Assembly (NCBI GenBank): GCA_040880585.1
Contig: JBBDID010000018.1
Location: forward strand, 89,987 to 153,986
Source: Paracrocinitomix sp040880585
GTDB taxonomy: Bacteria; Bacteroidota; Bacteroidia; Flavobacteriales_D; Crocinitomicaceae
Length of the DNA: 64,000 nt
Direction: 5' to 3'
The notes beneath the pieces were generated by a model that ran no database searches, was not told where the DNA came from, and saw only the letters and a list, made by a program, of their open reading frames with translations. Within the stretch, counting starts at the first letter, position 1; every line of letters starts with the position of its first letter. Below, piece after piece: positions 1 to 10,115 of the stretch. The position numbers were made by a program, and so were the translations under genes.

Positions 1-1
1 T

Positions 2-2017
2 ATGAAGTTTAAGAATCCTGAAATTGTTTCTTATTCCTTAAAAATTGATAACCATACAGGTCCGCTTTGCTTTACTGATAGTGGTGACACCATGTTTTTT
101 ACACAGGTAAGACCCGTATCGAAAGAAAATAGGAAAAGGAGCTCCAAGTATAAACCCCAACTATTCATGAGTATCAAGAAAGGGAATGATTGGGGTGACC
201 CCATTGCTATGCCATTCAATAATGATGCCTATTCTTTTGGGCACCCATCTTATGATGCTCAAAACCGACGCTTGTATTTTGCTTCTGATCAGGAAGGCGG
301 AAGCGGACAAAAAGATATTTATTACAGTGAGTTAAGTGGTGATAAATGGTCTGAGCCTGTTGAATTGAAAGCAATCAACTCTGAACATAACGAGGTTTTT
401 CCTGCTATTATAGAGGGCTACTTGTTCTTTGCTAGCGATATGCCGGGTGGAAAAGGAGGACTGGATCTTTACTGGAAAAAACTGGGTTCAGAAGATGAAA
501 TTAAGGCTGTTCAGGATATAAATTCCGAAGCAGATGATTTTGGAATGTACATTGAGAAAGGAATGACAAGGGGGTTGTATAGCACCAACAAATCAGGGAA
601 TGATGATATCGCCTATTTTGATATGGAAAAGAAAGTTACCATAAAAAATGTATTGGCCGGACGTTTTACCTACAGAAACCTCTCAGGAGAAGCAAAAGGA
701 TTGGATGTAATAATTGTAGGTGAAGAAGATGAACTGATCCTGGAAACCACTACAGATGAAGAAGGGAAGTTTAAATTCAACAGCATTGATTATGAGGGGG
801 ATTTTACAATCCGTTCAAAAACAGAAGACGATCTGTACCTGACCATTTATGACAAAGACGGGAATCCTGTTACAGATTTAGTGTCAGACGGTGAAGGTGG
901 TTTTTCCTATAAAAAAATCGGATATGATAAAGGAGGAACACTCACTCTTGTTCCTGAAAATATGGTTGATATGGCCTTAAATCAGGGACATTTATCCGGT
1001 CAGTTTATTTATGAGAAGTTTCCCGGAAAGTACCCAAATGAGTTAAAAGTGCTACTGGCTGATGATGAAGGGAACATGAAATTTGAAACTTTTACGGATC
1101 AAAATGGAAATTTTGACTTTAGAAAACTGGATATGGAAGAAAATTATATCCTCAAAGTTCCTGAAAATAAAGAAAAATTGATTCTTTTGATTTACGATAA
1201 AAAAGGAAATGTAGTAGCCCAATTGAAGAGTGATGATCGGGGTGCTTTCACCTACAGAAAACTAAAACCAACATATTCTAATTCCCTCAAAGTGATTGAA
1301 GAGGATGAAGATATGTTTGTGCTGGAGTCCAAAACAGTGTCCGGATATTTTGAATATAAAAATATCGCAACGCAACTGGAAAAAGGATTGAAAGTACAAG
1401 CGTATGATGAAGATGGCTTTCTTTTAGAGGAAACCATGACGGATAAAGGCGGAAAATTCCGGTTTAGAGATTTACCGGTAGGTGATAATGTGTTGTTTAA
1501 ACTGGATGAATCGGATGAACGTCTTGATATGGAAGATTTTACGCTTTATATTTACGATCGTAACGGAAAAAAAATAGCGCAATTGAGAAGAGGGCAAAAC
1601 GATTTCTTCATTTTTAAACCCCTTGGCTTTGATACGGAAAGTACACTTTCACAAAAAGAAGAAGACTCCCTTGACATTAACCTATCATTAAAAACGGACT
1701 ATGAGTTGGTAGTAGTTTATTTTAATACCAACGAGAGTAAAGTAAAGAGTAGTGATCAAAAAAAATTAGCCGACTTACTTAAGTTGCTGAAAGAACATCC
1801 TGAAATAGAAGTAGAAGTAAATGCCTATGCGGATGCGAGAAGTTCAGATGAATACAACCTTGTACTTTCTGAAAAAAGAGGGAATTGGGTGGTTGACTAC
1901 TTTCTGAAACAAGGCATTCCCAAAGATCGATTTATTGTAAATGCTTACGGGGAAACACAGTTGGTAGATGAAGAAGCACATGACTTAAACCGCCGTGCTG
2001 AAATAAGAATCTATTAA
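2..2017 (+). CDS. OmpA-family protein with PD40 repeats and peptidoglycan-binding C-terminus (5' partial)
   Basis: An envelope protein expected to sit at the outer membrane and bind peptidoglycan. Residues about 15-210 carry PD40/WD40-like strands (for example YFASDQEGGSGQKDIYY). Three beta-sandwich repeats of about 115 residues follow; each ends in a segment of the type LTIYDKDGNPV or LLIYDKKGNVV. The last 100 residues are an OmpA domain (VVYFNTNESKVKSSDQKK, then YADARSSDEYN and SEKRGNWVV, which hold the Asp and Arg that bind diaminopimelate in this family). No signal peptide is visible and the frame is open to the window edge, so the true start is probably upstream. In Bacteroidota such proteins often follow PorP/SprF-type membrane proteins; that gene would lie outside the window. 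Confidence 0.88.
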   Translation: MKFKNPEIVSYSLKIDNHTGPLCFTDSGDTMFFTQVRPVSKENRKRSSKYKPQLFMSIKKGNDWGDPIAMPFNNDAYSFGHPSYDAQNRRLYFASDQEGGSGQKDIYYSELSGDKWSEPVELKAINSEHNEVFPAIIEGYLFFASDMPGGKGGLDLYWKKLGSEDEIKAVQDINSEADDFGMYIEKGMTRGLYSTNKSGNDDIAYFDMEKKVTIKNVLAGRFTYRNLSGEAKGLDVIIVGEEDELILETTTDEEGKFKFNSIDYEGDFTIRSKTEDDLYLTIYDKDGNPVTDLVSDGEGGFSYKKIGYDKGGTLTLVPENMVDMALNQGHLSGQFIYEKFPGKYPNELKVLLADDEGNMKFETFTDQNGNFDFRKLDMEENYILKVPENKEKLILLIYDKKGNVVAQLKSDDRGAFTYRKLKPTYSNSLKVIEEDEDMFVLESKTVSGYFEYKNIATQLEKGLKVQAYDEDGFLLEETMTDKGGKFRFRDLPVGDNVLFKLDESDERLDMEDFTLYIYDRNGKKIAQLRRGQNDFFIFKPLGFDTESTLSQKEEDSLDINLSLKTDYELVVVYFNTNESKVKSSDQKKLADLLKLLKEHPEIEVEVNAYADARSSDEYNLVLSEKRGNWVVDYFLKQGIPKDRFIVNAYGETQLVDEEAHDLNRRAEIRIY

Positions 2018-2043
2018 ATCTTGGCCGGGGAAAACGGCACTTT

Positions 2044-2568
2044 CTATATTTTTTTGAACCGGTTATTTTTAAACGCTTCGTTGAGTAATTTAAAATCAAG
2101 CTCACCATCCATTTCTTTCAGATAATCAAAAATGGTCAGGGCTTTTTCCAATTGTTTTTGCTCACTTTTTACCTTTCCCATAAGGTGGAGCAAGCTTCTT
2201 TGCTTACCGGGGGTCAGCTGGTGAAAATATTTGGATGCTTCGGGATCCTGATAGCAAAGTTCTTCAAAAAAATCCGGTACGGCAATTCCATATTTACTGT
2301 CATCTTTTCTGATTTTAACCCATACTTCATCCCCGGATTTAAGTCCGTACTGCTTTCTGAATGATTGATTCACCATGAGGTAAAATGTACCGTCTCCATT
2401 AGAGTGCAATGCGCAATGAATCTCATGAGAATCATTGATCGAGCAAATGACACGCTTATCCGTTTTTCTGAAATGATCCACTACATCATCCGGTACAAAT
2501 ATCCTGAAATTCCAACCGAGTGAATTTTCTCTAACTTGACCAATTGTACTTTCAAATGTATGTGTCAT
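2044..2568 (-). CDS. DUF1905 / YdeI-OmpD-associated family protein
   Basis: A cytoplasmic protein of 174 residues. The first 95 residues form a small beta-barrel typical of DUF1905 (GWNFRIFVPDDVV, then KSGDEVWVKIRKD). The C-terminal helical part matches the YdeI/OmpD-associated 'bacteriocin-protection' type region (FEELCYQDPEASKYFHQLTPGKQRSL, broken here only for length: it starts at about residue 100). The biochemical role of the family is not established. It converges with the OmpA gene, with 26 bp between the stops, and no terminator hairpin is evident there. Confidence 0.75.
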   Translation of the reverse strand: MTHTFESTIGQVRENSLGWNFRIFVPDDVVDHFRKTDKRVICSINDSHEIHCALHSNGDGTFYLMVNQSFRKQYGLKSGDEVWVKIRKDDSKYGIAVPDFFEELCYQDPEASKYFHQLTPGKQRSLLHLMGKVKSEQKQLEKALTIFDYLKEMDGELDFKLLNEAFKNNRFKKI

Positions 2569-2645
2569 AAATATGATTTAAAGATAATATTTTTAAAAAT
2601 TTAACTGGACTTTAAGAAGCTGGGGATACTTCTTATATTTGAAAT

Positions 2646-3374
2646 GTGCTTGAAGACAGTCTTAATTTTTTAAGGAAAGAACTCATTACAGACGGTGGTC
2701 CCTGGTATCATGAATTTGAGCCAAGCTCCTTTGTTCTGGAACCCTGGAATGCATATACCTCTCTTTTGTTTTTTGTACCGGTTCTCTTTTGGATCTGGAA
2801 ATTAAAAGGTGAATACAAACAACAACCGATTATCGTTGCCTTATTGCCTTTTCTTTTTTTGAATGGCCTGGGATCTACTTTATTTCACGCATTTCGTACC
2901 GATCGCTTTCTCTTTTACCTGGATGTTTTGCCGGCCTCGGCTTTGAGCATTATTCTTTCTACTTATCTCTGGTCACTTTTCTTTAAGAAATGGTACTATG
3001 GCTTTCTGATCGTGGTTTTATTCTATGTGCTGGGCTACTTATCCATTTCTTATTTCGTTCATTTTGAGCGCTGGGAGGATATGGCGCCTAATATCGGTTA
3101 CTTTTTTGTCGGTATTTCTTTTTTCGGTCCTGTATTTCTATTGTTAGGCCGAACGCGTTTTTATAAGGCACGGTATGCTATAGCAACCTTCGTTTTTCTC
3201 ACGCTGGCACTGATCGCACGAGCTTCAGATTATCCCTCACCCAAGCCGTTTCCAGAACAGCTACCACAAGGCACCCATTTTCTTTGGCATATTTTCACCG
3301 TTTTGGCTGTCTTTTCTATGGGATATTACATCTATTACCTCAAAAGAATTGAGCACATTATCCGTCCCAAATAA
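2646..3374 (+). CDS. CREST/alkaline ceramidase-like integral membrane hydrolase
   Basis: A protein of 242 residues with about seven membrane helices. It shows the CREST superfamily pattern of putative metal-dependent membrane hydrolases (alkaline ceramidase, PAQR receptors, Per1): a Ser and His in GLGSTLFHAF, an Asp in FYLDVLPA, and a C-terminal His pair in GTHFLWHIF. Those residues form the zinc site in ceramidases, so a lipid amide hydrolase role is plausible but the substrate is unknown. The only workable start is a GTG at 2646, because no ATG occurs in frame before the first helix. A TATATTTG box ends five bases before it, so the leader may be extremely short. Confidence 0.72.
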   Translation: MLEDSLNFLRKELITDGGPWYHEFEPSSFVLEPWNAYTSLLFFVPVLFWIWKLKGEYKQQPIIVALLPFLFLNGLGSTLFHAFRTDRFLFYLDVLPASALSIILSTYLWSLFFKKWYYGFLIVVLFYVLGYLSISYFVHFERWEDMAPNIGYFFVGISFFGPVFLLLGRTRFYKARYAIATFVFLTLALIARASDYPSPKPFPEQLPQGTHFLWHIFTVLAVFSMGYYIYYLKRIEHIIRPK

Positions 3375-3526
3375 TTTTTTTGAATGGGATGGAGAGAATA
3401 AATATCTTCAAAACCCATTGATAGTAGTATTAATAAATTTTTTCAATGAAGATATAAAAAGTATCAATTTGATTAATACTTTATCTTTTTAGATATTTGC
3501 TGATATAAACATTAATTATTAAGACT

Positions 3527-3937
3527 ATGAATCAGATGTATTTAGAACACGCAAATATTACCGTCAACAATTTAAAAGAGGGCATTCACTTTTTTAAAAC
3601 CGCCTTTCCGAATTTTGAAATCCGGGGAAAAGGGGAGAGCAATGGAAGAAAATGGGTGCATTTGGGTACGCAAGAAACCTATATCGCCATCAACGAGGCA
3701 GTAGAACCACTGAAAATCGAAAAAAACTATAGCTCCTCAGGGATTAATCACCTGGGTTTTGTGGTGGCAGATGTGGACGAAGTTGCCGATCGCTTATTAG
3801 CCGCGGGATATGAAAGAGATTACCCAAAGCAAACAGAGGAATTCAGAATTCGTGATTATTTTGTGGATAAAGATGGAAACGAATACGAATTTGTGCAGTA
3901 TTTATCTGAAAATCCGTTGGAAAAGAACAAGTATTGA
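3527..3937 (+). CDS. VOC family (glyoxalase/bleomycin resistance-like) protein
   Basis: A soluble protein of 136 residues with the paired beta-alpha-beta-beta-beta modules of the vicinal oxygen chelate fold. It opens with LEHANITVNNLKEGIHFF and has a second module starting at GINHLGFVVADVDEVADRL and ending near DPDGNEYEFV-type residues (here DKDGNEYEFVQYL). His7, His near residue 75 and the Glu in the final strand fit the metal-ligand positions of the family. The substrate cannot be told from sequence. It stands alone, with an AT-rich 150-bp leader region. Confidence 0.82.
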   Translation: MNQMYLEHANITVNNLKEGIHFFKTAFPNFEIRGKGESNGRKWVHLGTQETYIAINEAVEPLKIEKNYSSSGINHLGFVVADVDEVADRLLAAGYERDYPKQTEEFRIRDYFVDKDGNEYEFVQYLSENPLEKNKY

Positions 3938-4000
3938 GAATTTTCGTCTCTTAACACAGCTTCTTTTTGGCTGAATCATCAAAAATCATAGCGCTATGAT

Positions 4001-4008
4001 TAATTTTG
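4001..4008 (+). promoter_or_regulatory. Putative -7 box of the tex promoter
   Basis: TAATTTTG matches the Bacteroidota -7 consensus TAnnTTTG and lies 21 bases before the tex ATG. No TTG is found at the usual 17-23 base spacing upstream, so only the -7 element is supported. Confidence 0.4.
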
Positions 4009-4029
4009 TAAGAAACCATTCACAGATTC

Positions 4030-6141
4030 ATGAACAGCATTCAGCAAACCAGTCGCGAACTCAATATTTCAGTAAAACAAGTAGAAAATGTCTCTAAACT
4101 GTTGGCTGAGGGAGCAACAATCCCTTTCATTTCGAGATACAGAAAAGGCCAAACAGGTGATTTAAACGAAGTCGATATTTCATCCATCAAAGAAAAAATC
4201 GATTACTGGGATGAATTTATCAAACGAAAAGCGTTTATCTTCAAGACAATTGAAGAACAAAATCAGCTTACAGCTGAACTCAAAAATAAAATTGAAACCG
4301 CTACCGATATAAAAGAATTGGAAGATATCTACCTTCCTTTCAAACCCAAGCGGGAAACCAAAGGCCAGAAAGCGATTAAAAAAGGGCTGAAACCACTCGC
4401 CATCTTCATTCAAAAAGAAGGTTTTGATGTACGTATCGAAGAGGAAGCCAGAAGTTATTTAAAGCAAACTTCAACGGTCAAAGAAGCAATAGAGGGCGCT
4501 CAAAACATTTTAGCCGAATGGATAGCTGAAGACATCCGGGTGAGAGAATCGATCAGGGAACAATTTGCAACATACGCCCGCATCATAACAAAGGTAAAAA
4601 AGGGAAAAAACCAGGAGGCCGAAAAATACAGGGATTATTTTGACTTTTCAGAACACATTCAAAAAATCCCCTCGCACAGAATTCTTGCTGCCTTTAGAGG
4701 AGAAAATGAAGGCTTTTTATCCTTGTCCATAAAAGTTGATGAAGAAAAAGCAGTAGAACTCGTCAAAAGAAGAATTGCTCATCATTACGCTGACAATACT
4801 TACATAGCAGAAGCTGAGAAAGAAGCTTATAAAAGATTATTACAACCTTCTTTTGAGTCTGAGTTCAAGCAAGAACTAAAGCAACGGGCAGATGAAGCTG
4901 CCATTACGGTATTTGCTGATAATCTGAAACAACTCCTCTTACAACCGCCCCTAGGGGGCAAGAAGATGCTTGCTATTGACCCGGGATATAAAACAGGTTG
5001 CAAAGTTGCTATTCTGAACGAAAATGGCGAGTACATTGAAAACCGAACTATTTTTCCACATCCCCCACAAAAACAATACAAAGAAGCTGAAGGCGTGCTT
5101 AGAACACTTGTTTCCAGCCATAAAGTTAAAGTGATCGCGGTTGGAGACGGAACCGCAGGAATGGAAACCGAGAAACTGTGTCGTAAACTCTTTCAGAACC
5201 GGGAGGTAGAAGTATATTCCGTTAATGAAGCCGGGGCAAGTGTGTATTCTGCCTCTTCAATTGCCAGAGAAGAGTTCCCACAGCTGGATGTTACCGTTAG
5301 AGGAACCATTTCTATCGGGCGCCGCTTAATGGATCCCTTAGCTGAATTAGTGAAAATTGACCCTAAGTCTATTGGAGTAGGGCAGTACCAGCATGATGTC
5401 AATCAAACAGCACTAAAAGATAAGCTAACAGAAGTGGTGGAATATTGTGTGAACCATGTGGGAGTAGATCTCAACACTGCATCATATCCAATTTTATCTT
5501 ATGTGTCTGGTCTGGGTCCTGCTACAGCTAAAAATATTGTTTCATATAGAGAGAAAAACGGAAATTTTGAGCAACGAGGCGACTTGTTAAAAGTGGAGAA
5601 ATTAGGAGCTAAAACATACGAGCAAGCTGCCGGATTTTTGCGCATTGACGGGGGTAAAAACCCGCTGGACAATACCATTATTCATCCCGAATCCTATCCT
5701 GTGGTTAAAAAATTGGCAAAAAACCTTAAAAAACCGCTGAAAGAACTCTTTCATTTAGATTTGGACATAAATGATCCTACCACTGAACAAGCGCTGGAAG
5801 GTGTAGATAAATTTACTGCTCAGCTCATTATTCAGGAACTCAATCGTCCCACAAGAGATCCGAGAGCAAGCCTGAAGCCCATGGAACGGAATGACATATC
5901 CAAAATTAGTGATCTACAAGTAGGTATGGAACTGCACGGAAAGATCAATAATATTACCAACTTTGGCGCATTTGTAGACATTGGCATCAAAGAGTCCGGT
6001 CTGGTACATATCTCAGAGCTGGCAGATGAGTTTGTGGATAATGTGCAGGATTTTGTCTCCCTCAACCAACAGGTGAAAGTAAAGGTATTGTCAGTAGATA
6101 TTGACCGGAAAAGGATTCAGTTGAGTATGAAAGATGCCTGA
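4030..6141 (+). CDS. tex: Tex family RNA-binding transcription accessory protein
   Basis: Tex is a conserved cytoplasmic nucleic-acid-binding protein linked to RNA polymerase and RNA turnover. At 703 residues it is slightly shorter than the roughly 770-780 of proteobacterial Tex. The N-terminal helical domain begins ISVKQVENVSKLLAEGATIP with the typical FISRYRKG. The YqgF/RNase H-like domain starts near residue 315 (MLAIDPGYKTGCKVAIL). Helix-hairpin-helix motifs follow (LSYVSGLGPATAKNIV, about residue 490), and an S1 RNA-binding domain closes the protein (GKINNITNFGAFVDIGI, about residue 637). It is a single gene flanked by unrelated genes. Confidence in the family is very high; the cellular role in this phylum is less clear. 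Confidence 0.96.
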   Translation: MNSIQQTSRELNISVKQVENVSKLLAEGATIPFISRYRKGQTGDLNEVDISSIKEKIDYWDEFIKRKAFIFKTIEEQNQLTAELKNKIETATDIKELEDIYLPFKPKRETKGQKAIKKGLKPLAIFIQKEGFDVRIEEEARSYLKQTSTVKEAIEGAQNILAEWIAEDIRVRESIREQFATYARIITKVKKGKNQEAEKYRDYFDFSEHIQKIPSHRILAAFRGENEGFLSLSIKVDEEKAVELVKRRIAHHYADNTYIAEAEKEAYKRLLQPSFESEFKQELKQRADEAAITVFADNLKQLLLQPPLGGKKMLAIDPGYKTGCKVAILNENGEYIENRTIFPHPPQKQYKEAEGVLRTLVSSHKVKVIAVGDGTAGMETEKLCRKLFQNREVEVYSVNEAGASVYSASSIAREEFPQLDVTVRGTISIGRRLMDPLAELVKIDPKSIGVGQYQHDVNQTALKDKLTEVVEYCVNHVGVDLNTASYPILSYVSGLGPATAKNIVSYREKNGNFEQRGDLLKVEKLGAKTYEQAAGFLRIDGGKNPLDNTIIHPESYPVVKKLAKNLKKPLKELFHLDLDINDPTTEQALEGVDKFTAQLIIQELNRPTRDPRASLKPMERNDISKISDLQVGMELHGKINNITNFGAFVDIGIKESGLVHISELADEFVDNVQDFVSLNQQVKVKVLSVDIDRKRIQLSMKDA

Positions 6142-6261
6142 TTAGCGGCCTCCACTAACATCAACAAGGAATAAAACATTCAAAAAAATTTAAACCTACA
6201 AACAAATAGCGTATAAGCTTTTGTGAGCATCTCATCATCTATAAAATTGTTAACTTTGAGC

Positions 6262-9006
6262 ATGTTCAGATTATTGTCAATCATCCCTGTTTTTTTGTCC
6301 TTGACGGTTGTTGGACAAAAGTTTGCGGATAAAGAGTTTTATTTGGTAGACTCACTGGCCTATGATGAGGTTTCTCGTGAATATCAGGAACTCATTGATG
6401 GTTATTTGGCAATGTATCATGGGGCTGATCAACCTATAAGGAAACTCCTCTACGTCAACCAGATTGTCAAATTATGTTGGGATGAAAATGTCTGGCCCAA
6501 ATACAATAGATGGGTATTGAATTATAGCAACCAACAATTAGAAAAACCACAGACTGATACGGTTCATTACCAGTTTCTTCAGGCAAAGGCCGGGGCACTC
6601 TATTATATAGGTTGGGATTACAGCGTAAAAACAGAGTATGATAAATGTATCTCTTACTACTTGAAGTGCAAGGAAATTTACGAAGAGATACATGATTCTA
6701 TTGGTGTGGCAAATTCTCTGGACAATATCGGAAGCATTTATGCGGTGAAGGGAGAGTTTGCCAAGGCACTTGAGTATCACAATGAGGGATTAAAGATTCG
6801 GGAACAAATTGGCGACACACTTGGTATGGGCGGTTCATTGAATAATATGGGAGTCATCAAATTAGGGCACGGAGATTATGAAAATGCACTGGATGATTTT
6901 GAGCGCGCACTGAAATTACACGAGCAGGTAAAATTCATCTCTGGTGTTTCTACGGCTTTGAATAATCTGGGAACTATTCACCTTCATCTGGAAGATTTTG
7001 AAAGTGCCTTGTCCTACCATGAAAAAAGTCTGATCATAAGGGAATACCTGGAAGATAAACAAGGGAAAGCCCATGCGCTGACAAATATAGGACGGATTAA
7101 GATGATCCATAAAGATACAGCTGCTGCAGTTGATCATTTTAAGCAAGGTATTTCCCTCTATGAAGAAATGGGAGATAAGCGGGGAGTTGCTGCTACCCTA
7201 TGTAATTTGGGTGCGGTACAAATGCAAAAAGGAGAGTATGTAGATGCACTAGATTATTTCAACCGCGCTTATGAAGTAGCGAACAAAGTTGGTGCATCTT
7301 TAGAAACAAGAAACTCGCTTATAGGCTTGTTTACTACCTATATTGTAAAAGGGGAGATTGAAAATGCTGAAAAACACATACTGGAACTTCTTTCCATGCG
7401 AGAAAATGATGTGAAGATCAATTTTGCTGTGCTTCCTGAGAAGAAAAAAGAGCTCTACTTCCAAACTATGGCAGAAGACTTTATGAATTTCTATGCCTTT
7501 GCCAACATTAGAAAAAAGGAGAATCCAAACATAACTGAAATCGCCTACAACAATGCACTTAAACTGAAAGGATTATTGCTGAAGTCCAGCACAGCTATGC
7601 GTGAAGCCGTTTTAAGCAGTGAAAATGCCGACTTGATTAATCAGTACAACAATTGGATTACACTGAAAAAAGAAATTGCAGCAAGATATGCTAAAGGAAC
7701 GCCAATTGATAGTCTAGAGAATACCGCCAATCAACTGGAGCGAGAACTGATTAAAAACTCCACAGCATTCGACCAGTACAATAAAAGTACAACATTGAGT
7801 TGGAAAGACGTCAAAAAGCAACTTCAGCCGTCTGAAGTAGCCATAGAATTTATTCACTTCAAATCTGAAATCACTCAGGGAGAATCCCCTTTACAATATG
7901 CAGCATTAATTATATCTGCCGGCAGTGAATCACCTCAAATGATCAATATATGCACAGAAGAACAGCTTGAAAATATCCTTGAAACAAACAGTTCTAACAA
8001 CTACAATTTTGTCAATGAGGTGTATGGCAGTCGAGATACCCCTAACCATGAGCTTTATGAATTGATTTGGCAGCCGCTGGAAACAGCATTGGAAGATGTG
8101 GAAACCGTTTATTTTTCAGCAACAGGATCGTTGCATAAAATTGCATTTGCAGGATTGTGCAAAAACAAAACCTACCTCAGTGACCGATATCACCTCGTTC
8201 AATTGAGTAGCACAGCACAGCTACTGAATGAGCAACCCTTTACTTTTACTTCAAAAAGCACCGCCACCTTGTTTGGAGGCGTAAACTACAGTTCAACTGA
8301 AACAGAACACGTTACCTGGACTTATCTGGATGGTTCTTTAAGAGAAGTGGATTCCATTTCAGTAATTATTGAGAATAAGGTGCAGGTGAAAAGCTTCAAA
8401 GAAGATCAGGCCACAGAAGAGCGCTTTAAAGAAGTGGTCGCAGAAAGTAATTTTTTGCACATTGCATCACACGGCTTCTTTTATCCGGATCCGGATGTGG
8501 TGCGTAAAAAAATGAAAGCCAATGAAGAGGTTGGTAAAGAGATCAATTTCAGAGGTGGTCCTGCCAACTATGGAATTTGGAATTTTGTAAGCAATAAAAA
8601 CCCTTTGATGCGTTCAGGAATTGCGCTTGCCGGAGCTAATGACGCCTGGAACAGAAGTGTTTTTGAAGAAGGAGAAGATGGCGTGCTAACCGCACAGGAG
8701 GTAGCCACTTTAAATATGAGAAACACTTACCTGGTAGTGCTTTCAGCTTGTGAAACAGCTTTGGGTGACATCAAAGGCAGCGAAGGCGTATATGGATTAC
8801 AACGCGCCTTTAAAATGGCCGGCGTACGCTATCTGATCATGAGCTTATGGCAGGTGCCGGATAAAGAAACTGCAGAATTTATGACGATTTTCTACAAAAA
8901 ATTATTTGAATTGAACGACATCAGAAAAGCATTTTCCGCTACTCAAAGAGAGATGAGTACGCTATATGATCCTTATTTTTGGGCTGCTTTTGTGTTGGTG
9001 GAGTGA
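6262..9006 (+). CDS. Secreted TPR-CHAT domain protein (caspase-like protease)
   Basis: About 914 residues. A short signal peptide (FLSLTVVGQ) is followed by seven or so TPRs of the 40-residue tandem type (repeats with NNLGTIHLHLEDFESALSYH), then a linker and a C-terminal CHAT domain, a caspase-like clan CD peptidase fold. The catalytic His lies in FLHIASHGFF and the Cys in VVLSACETALGD, so the dyad is intact. TPRs would recognise a partner and the CHAT domain could cleave it; no substrate is known. I prefer the ATG at 6262; a GTG at 6223 would add 13 residues and still leave a hydrophobic leader. The MoxR gene follows 71 bp downstream on the same strand. Confidence 0.87.
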   Translation: MFRLLSIIPVFLSLTVVGQKFADKEFYLVDSLAYDEVSREYQELIDGYLAMYHGADQPIRKLLYVNQIVKLCWDENVWPKYNRWVLNYSNQQLEKPQTDTVHYQFLQAKAGALYYIGWDYSVKTEYDKCISYYLKCKEIYEEIHDSIGVANSLDNIGSIYAVKGEFAKALEYHNEGLKIREQIGDTLGMGGSLNNMGVIKLGHGDYENALDDFERALKLHEQVKFISGVSTALNNLGTIHLHLEDFESALSYHEKSLIIREYLEDKQGKAHALTNIGRIKMIHKDTAAAVDHFKQGISLYEEMGDKRGVAATLCNLGAVQMQKGEYVDALDYFNRAYEVANKVGASLETRNSLIGLFTTYIVKGEIENAEKHILELLSMRENDVKINFAVLPEKKKELYFQTMAEDFMNFYAFANIRKKENPNITEIAYNNALKLKGLLLKSSTAMREAVLSSENADLINQYNNWITLKKEIAARYAKGTPIDSLENTANQLERELIKNSTAFDQYNKSTTLSWKDVKKQLQPSEVAIEFIHFKSEITQGESPLQYAALIISAGSESPQMINICTEEQLENILETNSSNNYNFVNEVYGSRDTPNHELYELIWQPLETALEDVETVYFSATGSLHKIAFAGLCKNKTYLSDRYHLVQLSSTAQLLNEQPFTFTSKSTATLFGGVNYSSTETEHVTWTYLDGSLREVDSISVIIENKVQVKSFKEDQATEERFKEVVAESNFLHIASHGFFYPDPDVVRKKMKANEEVGKEINFRGGPANYGIWNFVSNKNPLMRSGIALAGANDAWNRSVFEEGEDGVLTAQEVATLNMRNTYLVVLSACETALGDIKGSEGVYGLQRAFKMAGVRYLIMSLWQVPDKETAEFMTIFYKKLFELNDIRKAFSATQREMSTLYDPYFWAAFVLVE

Positions 9007-9077
9007 TTAAGAATTGTCTGATTTCTCCAAAAAAAACTTGAACTTTGCCCAATAAAACATATTCAACAAACACAACT

Positions 9078-9980
9078 ATGGCAGAAACATCTCACTGGAC
9101 AGGATCTGAAAAATATCTTTGTGACCCGGCATTGGCCCAGGCTTTTCACATGGCTAGAACTCTAGGAATGCCACTTTTAATTGAAGGAGAACCCGGAACG
9201 GGAAAAACCGAATTGCCCATTCACTATGCAAAAGACAGGGGACTGGATTTGGAAGTGTATCCCGTAGGGTCAAAGAGTAATGTTGAGCAATTTGTAGCGC
9301 GATTTGATCACGTAAAGTACTTGCGTGACTCTCAGATTGAAGTATTGAATGCACAAAGAGAAGAAAAGGGACTTGATAGCAAATTGACTACCGGAGGCCG
9401 CAACCCCGAAGCATTAGAATACTATGTCGTAAAAGGTCCGGCAGCCAAAGCGTATAGCAAGCCAAATTCCGTACTACTGATTGATGAAATCGACAAGGCG
9501 CCCAGAGAGTTCCCCAATGATTTACTCTATGCATTGAGTCACAGAAAGTTCATAATGCCTGAATCCGGCGAGGTAATTGAAGTATCTGAAGAAGATATGC
9601 CGGCCATTGTGATAACTTCTAACCGGGAACAGGAATTACCAACCGCCTTTAAAGGCAGGTGTATTTACCATTATATCGATTTTCCGGATGAGGAAACCAT
9701 GGGAAAAATCATTGAAAAACATCATCCGGAGATTGATGAAAAGGTGGTAAGCGTAGCCATAGATGTATTTTATCAGCTGCGGAAATTAGGGTTAGAAAGA
9801 GCGCCAACTACCCGAGAGATACTCAATTGGCTGAAATATATGCGTGAAATCGCACCAACAGAAGCTGTCAAAAAAATTAAGGGATTAGAAGGAATTGGAG
9901 CACTCATCAAAACACAAACGGATATGGAACGCGTAAATAAAATGATGGAGGCTAATCCTTCTATCTTCTCAGGATTATAA
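9078..9980 (+). CDS. MoxR-family AAA+ ATPase
   Basis: A cytoplasmic AAA+ ATPase of 300 residues. Walker A is GEPGTGKTELP near residue 36, Walker B is LLIDEIDKAP near 133, and sensor-1-like Asn is in IVITSNREQELP. MoxR ATPases usually act with a VWA-domain partner to remodel or activate proteins. Such a partner, a CoxE-like VWA protein, lies at 16213-17577, but 6 kb of opposite-strand genes now separate the two. The ATG at 9078 is preferred; an in-frame TTG at 9045 would add 11 non-conserved residues. A GAACTTTG sequence at 9040-9047 resembles a -7 box. Confidence 0.92.
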   Translation: MAETSHWTGSEKYLCDPALAQAFHMARTLGMPLLIEGEPGTGKTELPIHYAKDRGLDLEVYPVGSKSNVEQFVARFDHVKYLRDSQIEVLNAQREEKGLDSKLTTGGRNPEALEYYVVKGPAAKAYSKPNSVLLIDEIDKAPREFPNDLLYALSHRKFIMPESGEVIEVSEEDMPAIVITSNREQELPTAFKGRCIYHYIDFPDEETMGKIIEKHHPEIDEKVVSVAIDVFYQLRKLGLERAPTTREILNWLKYMREIAPTEAVKKIKGLEGIGALIKTQTDMERVNKMMEANPSIFSGL

Positions 9981-10115
9981 TATAACTTTATGCGTTGCCC
10001 TAAGCGAAATGAAGAGAAACCGAAAGGTAAAATAGCTTGGAGAAAGGTTTTAGACGGGTGTGGAGTTAACTACATGATGGGAGATAATTTTTTGACTTTA
10101 AATCATGTTTACACC